Of a stretch of 64,000 nucleotides of DNA, positions 35,366 to 45,045 are shown piece by piece. Below the pieces are notes generated by a model. That model saw only the letters and a program-made list of their open reading frames with translations. It did no database searches and had not been told where the DNA came from. Each line of letters begins with the position of its first letter. Position 1 is the stretch's first letter. The position numbers were made by a program, and so were the translations under genes. Source of the stretch: Haliclona indistincta (lineage: Eukaryota > Porifera > Demospongiae > Haplosclerida > Chalinidae); assembly GCA_964017065.1 (NCBI GenBank), contig OZ024783.1, positions 6,676,093 to 6,740,092 of the forward strand, read 5' to 3'.

Positions 35366-35859
35366 CAGGAGCACATGAACAGAAGGAGCGTGCAACTTAC
35401 AGTGCCAACACTTTAATAATTAATGACGTACTTCCGCTTTACCTGAGTATGAACGTACGTCATATCTATTTAACGCGCATTACTGGTAAGTTTACGACAG
35501 CGAGCGCGCCTGGTGTTGCTCAGCTTGAATACGGTCATCCTAGCTTTCATTGCGCTCCTCACGGGCGAGTTCTTAACTTGTTGTAAACGAATCCGCCGGG
35601 GAGACAGCATGATCAGCTTTCTCTTGGAGCTGGCCTGACTAAGACGTCGAGGGCGACTCGAGGGGTTCGCGCCATCCTCTCTTGCCGCACTTAGATCTAT
35701 TATGTATCACGTGCACAGAACGTACGTCACGCATATTTAATGAAGCACAAAAACTTCCAAATATGGAAGTTCTGAGCACACATCTGTGAATCTAATTATA
35801 CACTGTTGGCACTAACGCGCGGTTTACAGTTGCACGCTCCTTCTTTTTATGTGCTCCTG
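35366..35859. mobile_element. foldback element 2, 7-bp target duplication
   Basis: Termini CAGGAGCACATGAACAGAAG and its approximate complement are flanked by CTACTGT at 35359-35365 and 35860-35866. The interior has higher GC and no ORF. Terminal sequence resembles element 1. It lies just 5' of the first recognised ARP10 exon. Confidence 0.82.
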
Positions 35860-35945
35860 CTACTGTATTTTGTATAATGTGTTGCATTTTGTATTTTGTG
35901 ATTGTTGTATTTATTATGAAATTATTTTATTGTTCTCTCTTTCAG

Positions 35946-38900
35946 TTAGAACTTGTTTTGTGCGTTCAAAGGGCAGTGATAGAGAAGCTCCCAATGTAAC
36001 CTACCCTCTCGGCTCAAAGCATCAACTGTGTGTGGATGGATACATACGGTAAACATGATACATGACGTGACTAGTTTTACTGTGGAGCTGTACTGGTTGA
36101 AATTTTTTGAATTACAGAATAGCGGTCCTGCAGTATCATAGCTCAGCTAGTCTGTCAGTGTGCAGTACAGGGCAATGCAGTGTAACTTGTTGTCGTTTAC
36201 TAACGATTCCTGAGTGATAGCTATAGCTGTATGACAACAAGGTGACATGGTCTCATACTGAGCAGAATCTAGTCATGTTAGCTGGTGTACTGGGCAGCGA
36301 TGTCAGCGTATTGGCTGTTACCCTTTGTCGAATAAAGAAATTGTTTGTCACTCGTAGAAAAGCAACAAAATATCTTGTTGTCTTTTGCTTCTTTGTGACA
36401 TGACTTGTACTAGTCCAAAATGTCATAATCAGCATAGCTCTGTCCAAGTGCTTGCTAGTCGCCACACACAGTCATGATCATTCAGTCTAACATGTGTGAT
36501 GTGCTGATGCTGTGTTGTTGTTGTTGTGCAGTACTCGTGCTGCTGACTGCTTGTTTGAGAGCTGGTCTGTGGACGCTACTCTACCAGCCACAATACTGGA
36601 CTCACTACTAGAGGTACAGCGAATATCAACCATAACCACAGTGCATTCACAGTAGCTATGTATGTGACCAAGGGCGTATAGAGAAAGAGGGCATGCAACC
36701 GTCAATCACTCCCGTAGGATAGCGAAATATTTATTGTTACTAAAATTAGAAGTTACGCCCATCAATTGCTGACGTAGAAAAAAGTAGGCGGTAACTAATG
36801 ACGCTTATTCAGTCAGATACAGCCTGTCCCGCGATCCCAAGCACAGCGGTACCAGTCCTATGCCAGTGTTCTCCTACTACAGATACAACAATCCACAGCT
36901 CATCTTGGCTTTCTTCCAAACGCAAGCTACAGTAGCGGGCAGCGACAGTCTCACGAATTTCAGGTTTCCAGCTTGAAGAATGCGCGAACTAGTGTGCCTC
37001 CCTTCACGCATTTAGCGACAAGCATTCGTCTAGCGGTTACAGACAAGGGCGAGCAGCTACTACTGTCACTATTCCGCCGTTTAGACCTGCACTAGCCATT
37101 TTCTCTGCACTCTCCGCATACGTACTGACGTATGCACTGTATACTAAAGGTATACGGAGTTTAATTGATGTTTATTTTTAGTATTTCGCTATCCTACAGA
37201 GTGATTGACAGTTGCATGCCCTCTTTCTCTATACACCCTTGATGTGACCAAGAGTTCATTATTACCTAAGAGTATGCAATATACCCCCTAGGACGGTGTT
37301 GGACATTTTTACGTCACAAGTTTATACAGCAGAAAACATTAGGAAAGTAATAATGATAATCATCACTGTGTATAGGTAAACTTGTGACGTAGAAATGTCC
37401 AACGCCGTCCTAGGGGTATATTGCTGGTTGCATACTCTTAGGTAATGAACTCTTGGCGTGACTGTGTATAATGAACGAGTCCAAGTGGGATCAGGGGTTT
37501 CTTTTGAATTTAGCCAGCAGGGCTAATTGCAACTAGCACAAAACAGTTTCTACTACCCCAATGAAATAATTAAGCTAATTTATGCTTTAATGAACTTGAT
37601 TCTACTCGTAAGCTTACTACTTTTTCTAGCCAGCTGGGCTACCAACCTGTAAATATTAATAGCTCAGTTTTACCAGCCTCGGCTAGTGCTAATTTGAAGC
37701 CCTGAGTGGAATGTTAGTGGGTAATTTTTTGTGAATTGAGCACTCTAGCTTTTCATGAGTTTTATTTTCTCAAACAGCTCCTGACATACAAATCATTTCG
37801 TCAAGATTCATGAGTTATATTTTCGCGGCTCGAGCAAAAACTGCCAAAATTTAACCCTGCTTAAATTACCTGCTATAATTTGTGGTATGTTTTGAATAAA
37901 ATGAGATTCCTGTTTAGATAATATTATGAGCAGTCATTTTAATCTGGCATGGCTATCACATAAACTCAGCATAAAGTATTAATTTTTCTGCTCTACTTTC
38001 ATTATTCTATCTATTGTCACCTGTTAGTTACTCTGTGTTGCTTGTCTAGTGCTCACTGGATTGTAGGAGACAGCTCAGTGAGAATATCGTACTGATTGGT
38101 GGAACAGCTTCTCTTGTTGGACTAAGGTTAGATACTGCTGCTACACGTATTAACCCTTTAATTACTGCTGCTACATTTATTAACCCTTTAGTTACTGCTG
38201 CTACATTTATTAACCCTTTAGTTACTGCTGCTACATGTATTAACCCTTTAGTTACTGCTGCTACATTTATTAACCCTTTAGTTACTGTTGCTACATTTGT
38301 TAACCCTTTAATTACTGCTGGTACACATATTAAACAAAGTGTAGCATTACATTTGATTAGCTGTACAGCGGAACCTCTCTATAACGGACAAGTGCCCTTT
38401 TTGTCCCTAACATGGAGGTGTCCTTTACATGGAGGTTCAATCTGTATTTCTATGTAAATCAGCAAATTATGGAGGTGTCTGCTATTGGAGTGTCCGTTGA
38501 AAGAGGTTCAACTGTATACTGACTGTAAAATTGTGTGGAAGTGTAAATGTATGGGTACATATACAGTGGAACCCTCTAATCCAGATACCCTTGGGACTCG
38601 CAATAGTGTCCTGATGTCAGGGGTCGTTGTATATGCAAGTATTGATTTAAGGGGACGGTTAACAGTTTGCCTCATTAATTATTCATAAAATAATATTAAA
38701 TCATAGTGTGAAGACAAAAAGCGCTATAAAGCTAAGATAAGCTTTATTGAATGCACCATCGACTTATCTATGTATAAAATAGTCCAGGTCAACAACTGCT
38801 ACAGTAGAATAAGCCGGTATTGTGCCAAAGTCGACTCGCTATAAAACTGAATTTTCGGCGCCGAATTTCTTGACAAGCGTGCTAAGGCAAGAAGCGAAGT

Positions 38901-40335
38901 ACACACCAAACGCTTCCTAAAGACAAACTATAGGTCCGTATCTATACTGGAAAGAATAGAAGCATCTTGTTTACGAAAAATTCCCAATAAATGGCTAAAA
39001 TGGCGTGTTTCAGCGTCTTCCTTAAGCCATTTATTGGGAATTTTTCGGAAACAAGATGCTTCTATTCTTTCCAGTATAGATACGGACCTATAGTTTGTCT
39101 TTAGGAAGCGTTTGGTGTGTACTTCGCTTCTTGCCTTAGCACGCTCGTCAAGAAATTTGGCGCCGAAAATTCAATTTTATAGCGAGTCGACTTTGGCACA
39201 ATACCGGCTTATTCTACTGTAGCAGTTGTTGACCTGGACTATTTTATACATAGATAAGTCGATGGNNNNNNNNNNNNNNNNNNNNNNNNNNNNNNNNNNN
39301 NNNNNNNNNNNNNNNNNNNNNNNNNNNNNNNNNNNNNNNNNNNNNNNNNNNNNNNNNNNNNNNNNNNNNNNNNNNNNNNNNNNNNNNNNNNNNNNNNNNN
39401 NNNNNNNNNNNNNNNNNNNNNNNNNNNNNNNNNNNNNNNNNNNNNNNNNNNNNNNNNNNNNNNNNATGTTGGTTAGATTCTTAGTCGACATTGTTCCCTG
39501 ATTACTGCTGTTCACTGTATCTCAGTTGGAGACTAAAGCAGGAGATGGCTGCTCTGATCGAGACAAGGAGCAACAGATATGGTTCTCTTGCTGCTCTAGA
39601 CTTCAAATTCCATTCTCCTCCAGCTCATCCTAACAGCGCAGCTTGGCTGGGAGGTAAGTGACATGAACCACTACTCTAATCCAAAATCATGCTTAGACAA
39701 GAGATCGATTCAGCACCAAATACTACATTGCATAGTATTGCTTATGGACTACCGGGTTTGATTTTGAGGACAAAGGAGCACTCCCTAGTGTGTAGCATAA
39801 GGATTTTATGAGTTTTTATTCTGTGTGAATCCCGTTGGCGAAGATTTGTCCAACCAATTTCACCATAGCAACTGTTACAGTACAAAAGCTATTTTCGATG
39901 CAACTTTGCAGCAGTTTTTGACAGCACATGAACACAGCCTATCAAATCACTGGATTCTTACATAAACCAGTGCTAACTGTTGTGGTATAGATCCACTCCC
40001 AATTGTGTTTATAATACAAATGTACATGTACTCTTAGAACAATGTGTAAATGAAGGCTTGAATTCACCAATTGAAAGTTACTTATTCATTCTGTAGGCTC
40101 TTTGTTGGGCGCTTGTGAAACACCAGTTCTCGAGCGATCAGTATCACGTGATGAGTTCAGGGAGACCCGTTGTCTGCCGGACTGGCTATCATGTGACCCG
40201 AAGCAACAAGAGAACCTGAAGGATGTGGTGGTTGGAAAGCTCCTCTCATCATCTAGTTCTCATAGCAGTAGAAAACTTCCATCACATTCAGCACTTTTTA
40301 AAGACACATCCGGATCAAAATTAGACAATTTATGA
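35946..40335 (+). CDS. ACTR10: actin-related protein 10 (dynactin Arp11 subunit), five 3' exons
   Basis: Exons 35946-36048, 36532-36613, 38050-38126, 39526-39653 and 40097-40335 (TGA) join in phase at GT-AG sites. The protein reads VRTCFVRSKG; ADCLFESW...ILDSLLE; RRQLSENIVLIGGTASLVG (the actin-fold ENIVLIGGT strand-loop); FKFHSPPAHPNSAAWLGG; then ERSVSRDEF...CLPDWLS and a Ser-rich end. This follows the C-terminal half of animal ACTR10, which caps the pointed end of the dynactin filament. The N-terminal actin-fold exons were not found in the 33 kb upstream. Introns hold foldbacks, a minisatellite, a MITE and an assembly gap. Confidence 0.85.
36669..37241. mobile_element. foldback element 3, 7-bp target duplication
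   Basis: Termini CAAGGGCGTATAGAGAAAG and its approximate complement (ending CTATACACCCTTG) are flanked by ATGTGAC at 36662-36668 and 37242-37248. Its ends resemble elements 1 and 2. It lies in the second recognised intron of ACTR10. No coding capacity. Confidence 0.8.
37249..37455. mobile_element. foldback element 4, abutting element 3
   Basis: A palindromic element begins CAAGAGTTCATTATTACC and ends GGTAATGAACTCTTG, with arms of about 85 bp around a short AT-rich centre. The left flank ATGTGAC is also the right target duplication of element 3; the right flank GCGTGAC differs at two of seven positions. Confidence 0.72.
37460..38049. other. ACTR10 intron, no feature recognised
   Basis: AT-rich intron sequence. 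Around 37520-37700 there are two GCTAATTG/AGCCAGC-like words in inverse orientation, too short to define an element. Confidence 0.5.
38132..38340. repeat. 30-bp minisatellite, seven units
   Basis: Unit TTACTGCTGCTACATTTATT followed by AACCCTTTAG, with substitutions mainly in the TACATTTAT part. It lies in an ACTR10 intron directly after a donor site. Confidence 0.9.
38366..38514. mobile_element. Tc1/mariner-type MITE, 149 bp
   Basis: Ends CAGCGGAACCTCT and AGAGGTTCAACTG are inverted repeats and lie between TA dinucleotides (38364-38365 and 38515-38516). The CAGTGGAACCTC-type end is common in pogo/Tc1-like MITEs. A single similar end (CAGTGGAACCCTCTAA) occurs at 38566, possibly a second truncated copy. 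Confidence 0.8.
38753..39265. repeat. near-perfect long palindrome broken by the assembly gap
   Basis: The left arm 38753-39002 (starting CACCATCGACTTATCTATG) is matched by the right arm 39023-39265 (ending CATAGATAAGTCGATGG) around a ~20-bp centre. Only scattered differences are seen. The right arm runs directly into the run of N, so the true right end and any target duplication are missing. Confidence 0.88.
39266..39465. other. assembly gap (200 N)
   Basis: Exactly 200 N, a round number that suggests a placeholder, not a measured length. ORFs spanning it are artefacts. Confidence 0.97.
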
Positions 40336-41682
40336 CTTCACATTATCAGTTTTTAGATTCTATAACATGGTCTTGTCAGCTGTATGTATCTGAATCAAAA
40401 TTTGGAATAGTAATTTTGAGCAGTTGTGCATTTCAATTGTTGTCTGTTTATGTTCATAAAGAAGTAGAGCTCAGAAGAAGTTATGACTGTTATTATTTCA
40501 ACAAATACCAGTGCTGAACAGTCGGTCTGTGAACTATTGTTATAGCTAGCTCTGCTTTACTGGTAGCATATTCACTACCAGCAGCAGAATAGCTTCCATC
40601 CTCTGTAAGGACAACAATGAATCTTAGTGTCTATGTCGCATTACATCACCATTACGTATGATAACGTGACGTTCAATGACGTAGTTACGCGCACGTGATG
40701 ATTTGATTTTGCGCGCGATAGGCTATTGTTAGTGCATAGTAATAATAGTTAATAATGCCTTCTGGTTACCATGAGCTGTACATAAGCAAGTCCTTCAGGT
40801 AATGAATATATGAATATATTATGAAAGATGTGCAGTGCTAAATCCTTAACAAGTGTATTTCCTGTGCATGCACTAAGAGATCAATAGAGTAGTGTCGTGT
40901 ACAACAACAACATCAAAGAGATAATGTGCAGGTTTGCAGTGAATGCTTGAATAAGGGGAACACAGTCAGTAAATGCAGAAGAGAACTGCAGCACAATCAA
41001 CTTAATGACATTAACAAAATAAATGTTTCAAGATCCAAGATGAGGACTCTTGTGTTAAAACAAAGTGCCAGGCACATGAAATTCCCGAATGCTATGAACA
41101 GTTGAGTGGTCTTACAGTAGAACAACCTGTACAGGAGGAAGAAAGTAGAGAAGATAGCATATATGCTACTGGGTACTTAGATCACTACACACCTACAGTG
41201 TGGGATACATGACTGAACACTTCTCAGCTACAAACATCAACATGGTACTCCAATAGGCAAGGTAAACAAACGACAGTAAAAATGGGAATCACGGCCAGAT
41301 TAATTATCATGACAAGGTACTTGGCTACCAAGTTCAGTACAGCCAGACGTACCACTGCTATCGTGGTGGTAAGGGGAGACTTTGAGTCCCACCTTACCAC
41401 ATCATGGCGGTAAGGGGGGATTCAAATCTGAGAATAGAGATCCACTGAAGTGTTAAAGTGCTCTGGGTAAATGTATGGGATGCCCTGCCAAAATTCACCT
41501 GTGTCGTCAGTCTTCTTTTGCTTGAGAATGGCAGTGTGATAGCAGAAGTCAAGATACCTCATTTGTCACTTTATTAGCAACATGTCCCTTCCTCAGCTGT
41601 TGACTTTCAAGATCTTTGCCCACTTCCTGAGATTGAGGAGAAGGTCAAATCACAAATACAGCAAGTATACGTAAGACCATTG

Positions 41683-43106
41683 ATATTATATTGCCTACAG
41701 ACTGGGATTGGACATCGTGTACTCTCCGCGTTGCGCCGGAAGTGAATTTTGCCCTTGGATACAGCCTCCTGTAAAATCCGGAATTGCGGAATTCCGCCCG
41801 GAATTCCGGATGTCAAAATTTGTATGATAACGGATAAAAATTGAGAAAGAAACAACACTCGCTCTGACTCGCCCATCGTGGAGTACTGTAGCACGCGAAG
41901 AGAAAGGTCGAGATAGCCGGTGCTGCCAGGCATGGAGCAGCAAGACGCGCATGCAAAATCAATGCAGTTCTCAGCGGTAGGACTATATACTATAGTCTGA
42001 GTGCTGAAGAATATAGCGAAGGCAACGCCATAGTGACAGGCAGAGGTTCACGTGCAGCTCGCTCGAGCCTCTCCAGACCTTCCAGCGAGACTAGCCTATC
42101 GTGTGGATATCGAGCTAGCGAACGCTTCTAACTCACAACGGCAGGCTGAGTTGCTGAATGGAGAACATAAACAAGCCAGCTAGTAAATGTTCTTGGCTAC
42201 TGAGTGTTTTAATATCGTTGCCGAGGCAGCCTAGTGAGCTCCTATATTTTGCTTTTCTTTAGCCGTCAGCTTACTAGGTTAGTCTTGCCCACCACACTGA
42301 TACAGTGCAGGGAGTAAGCCTTACATAGTGTTGCCTCAGTACAGCTACGTAGCTAGTCAGCCTCACGGTCATTCCTTGACACCGGAGCCTTGGCGGCGAG
42401 CTATTAACTTGCTTTTTGTAGCAAGAACGGCACTGAGTCTACATGCGCGCCTTACTACTCCATGCCAGGACCGGCTATCGTTGTACCTCGACCTTTTCTC
42501 TTCGCGTGCTATAGTACTCCACGATGGGCGAGTCAGAGCGAGTGCTGTTTCTCTCTCAATTTTTCTCCGTTATCATACAAATTTTGACATCCGGAATTCC
42601 GGGCGGAATTCCGCAATTCCGGATTTTACAGTAGGCCCTTGGATACAGCGTGGTTCAGCATGGTTACAGTATTACCTAATACAAAAACTGCCCAAATCAA
42701 AGGCGTTTTGTGACAAGATAACGCTTTGTCTGTATACAGATTATAGCCTAAACCATATTCGAATCATTGAACAGTAGCTCCAAGGCATAGAATTTATTCA
42801 GATATTCATCATGTTGTGTCCAGAGGTACACAAAAAAGGTCACTAGCAAGTATGAAGGATCGCCCTAAGCGCCGAATAACATGCCTACGCCATATCGATC
42901 AACGTGAATAACAATTATAAAGCAACAGCGTACATTAAAAATAGTGCGTATTTGCAGTAGAGGTACACAAAGTTCACGACTTTCTGCTCGCTAATGTATT
43001 ACGGCACTTAGGTAAAGCGCAACGCGAAGTGTACACAGAAAAATGTATTGTTACTATGCGCTCACGTGAGCTAGTGTCCAATCCCAGTCCGTAGGCAATA
43101 TAATAT
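41683..43106. mobile_element. inverted-repeat element hosting a nested foldback
   Basis: ATATTATATTGCCTAC followed by a GACTGGGATTGGACA stretch is mirrored at 43070-43106. Without the inner insertion it would be about 540 bp. No target duplication is obvious. No coding sequence. Confidence 0.7.
41766..42634. mobile_element. foldback element with a 15-bp flanking duplication
   Basis: Arms of about 190 bp start CTCCTGTAAAATCCGGAATT and end as the near-complement (CCGGATTTTACAGTAG). The perfect 15-bp repeat GCCCTTGGATACAGC flanks it at 41751-41765 and 42635-42649. ORFs on either strand in the arms mirror each other and are not genes. Confidence 0.78.
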
Positions 43107-43847
43107 CTTTGCTAAGACTAGCCTACTCCCCAGGCCACACCCCTCTCATTATTAGCAATCGAGGTTTGATAGCCTGCTACACTCGCGACAAAAACTGTCG
43201 GCCACGTAAGCCTATGTCTGTTCATTTCCGCTGGTTTTTTTAGCACACAAAGAGCATCCTAGTACTACTGAGATAAGCCACAATGGAATGAAAGTTATGA
43301 AACAAAGATTAATGCAGCAGAGCAGCCTTGGTGAACTTACGTAGTTACGTTGTATGTCAAACAAAAGTGTGCGCTGGATTTCGCGCGCTGAAACCTGCTC
43401 ACGATTTTGTGAGGTACTCGGGACAGTTTTTTTGTCGTCAGTGTTACCAGGCCCTCTCTCGGTAATTGTAAATTAATTAGAAGGTGGGGCCTGGGGAGGA
43501 GGCTAACTTAAGACAGGTAGCACTTATGTTGACAATTAAAAATTGGGTGGAGTCTGAATTAATACCACAACACACATCTAAAGGTATTATCGATCACATT
43601 CCCTCTCACCTCAACCGAGCATACTACCCAAATCGACAAGACATTCATAGCACATGTCATTATGACACATGACCAAGTAACCCCAAACACATGTCACATG
43701 ACCAAGTAGCCCAAAAAAGTTATCAAAAGAGGAGATACTACAGTCAGGTCATTGTTTGTAACAATAACAATAGTGATTCTAAATGTTTACAGGGAATAGG
43801 CAGTGGCAAATTTCTATTGCCTCCCCATACATTTGATTGCTTCTACA

Positions 43848-43983
43848 CCACCAGCATCTTGGATGATTTCTTGTATTATCAGTCACGCAAGTGTCACAAA
43901 GTGTCTTAGCATGTTCCCGTCACAAGTCACTTTGTGACACTTGCGTAACTGATAATACAAGAAATCATCCAAGATGCTGGTGG
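43848..43983. repeat. hairpin with 56-bp near-perfect arms
   Basis: The left arm CCACCAGCATCTTGGATGAT continues to CACAAAGTG. The right arm is its reverse complement with one or two mismatches (TCAGTCACG against CGTAACTGA). The loop of about 24 bp is at 43904-43927. Confidence 0.8.
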
Positions 43984-44199
43984 TGTCTGGGAACTGCTTC
44001 TTCAGAGCATGTTCCCATCAGATATATTGTACTGACAGGGGTACAATGTACCCTGTACTTGCGGCTGCGACCGGGATCAAATTGAAATCAATATTAATGG
44101 ATCTACATGTAGATCGCCTAACAGCAAGAGTCAAGAAATCAAGAGCGCATTTTGGAGCAGATCAGCCGATCAAGAACTGATTTAGCATGATCAAAATAG

Positions 44200-44544
44200 T
44201 ATTGGATACATTGGAGTCGCAGCCCCCTGACTAACACCCACCACACAGATCTACGGCAGTTACTACAACACTACATTCAAGACAACTACTCTAAGTATAA
44301 GACATACTCGTTAGACCAGAGTGTATCCTACTCTGAGCATGTACAGCAGTCTACCAACAACAGCAGCCCTAACATAATACATAGCTTTACCTTTGTCAGG
44401 TCTGCCACCGGCGGTTCAGACACTCGAGATCCGCGCTCGGATCATAGCAGCACAAGAGATCACCATGACAGCATTGTACCGTACAGGGACCAGGCACCAC
44501 CTCTCCAAGCTCCAGTAATCCTAGTTGCCTCCATTGGCAGTTGA
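44200..44544 (+). CDS. possible exon, unidentified, 114 codons
   Basis: Open between a TAG at 44197 and a TGA at 44542. It has no ATG near its start, so it would be an internal or last exon. The peptide is polar with DLRQLLQHYIQDNYSKYKTY, YSEHVQQSTNNSS, RSATGGSDTRDPRSDHSS and a hydrophobic end. The Ser/Thr/Asp-rich linker composition looks like coding sequence rather than random AT-rich DNA. No domain recognised. Confidence 0.33.
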   Translation, partial: YWIHWSRSPLTNTHHTDLRQLLQHYIQDNYSKYKTYSLDQSVSYSEHVQQSTNNSSPNIIHSFTFVRSATGGSDTRDPRSDHSSTRDHHDSIVPYRDQAPPLQAPVILVASIGS

Positions 44545-45006
44545 CTTGATCTCAGACTCTTAGAACTTGGCTCTGCACTTTGTCACGTTTAGGGGCGGGG
44601 TTAAGCACAACGTCACGTTACCATACGTAATGGTGATGTAATGCGACATAGACACTGTACCGTATACCTAGCGCTACCCTTTCTAAAAAGCACGGAACAT
44701 ATATACTGCATACAATAATGAATAAGTTATTATATTGCATACCTCAGCTGGGTGTGGCTAGCTAAGATTCATTGTTGTCCTTACAGAGGATGGAAGCTAT
44801 TCGCCTGCTGGTTGTGAATGTGCTACCAGTATTGCAGAGCTAGCTATAACAATAGTTTGTAGACCAACTATTCACCACTGGTGTGTCTTGACATGATCTC
44901 AAGTGCAGTGTATGTTGCAAGTAAGTAAACACTGCTGAATGCATATTTATGTGCAAATGGTTTACACCTGATCATAGTACTATTGTAATCAGATATCTAA
45001 CCACAG

Positions 45007-45045
45007 AACAAAATTGTGATCCAGCAGTACAAGACTGATGGTAAC
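45007..45045 (+). other. uncertain 5' end of the ankyrin gene
   Basis: A CCACAG acceptor ends at 45006 and the ankyrin frame is open from 45007. The sequence is a truncated array unit in which TACAAGACTGATGG has lost two bases relative to TACCAGACAATGATGG. Upstream, ATGATCTCAAGTGCAGTG ending at a GCAA|GTAAGT donor (44893-44920) is a candidate first exon, but its phase does not fit the 45007 acceptor. Either another exon exists or translation starts at 45046. Confidence 0.45.

Larger units (their letters stand above)
40507..44882. mobile_element. large inverted-repeat-bounded block between ACTR10 and the ankyrin gene
   Basis: The left arm (40507-40680) runs ACCAGTGCTGAACAGTCGG, AACTATTGTTATAGCTAGC, then a stretch around TCCATCCTCTGTAAGGAC. 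The right arm (44610-44882) is its inverse, with an extra ~100 bp inserted near 44660-44760. The arms include TATGTCGCATTACATCACC. The ~4-kb interior holds nested foldbacks and a possible exon at 44200-44544. No transposase motif was recognised. It could be a composite transposon or an inverted segmental duplication. Confidence 0.65.

Noticed and set aside
38132..38340. Regularly spaced 30-bp repeats, CRISPR-like at first sight
   Set aside because: Units are contiguous without spacers, in an animal intron: a minisatellite.
39177..39515. ORFs of 112 and 91 codons spanning the gap
   Set aside because: They are mostly N.
41607..42777. ORFs of 85-149 codons in the region of the 15-bp-duplication foldback
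   Set aside because: The same peptide appears from both arms in opposite orientation, as expected from an inverted repeat without coding function.
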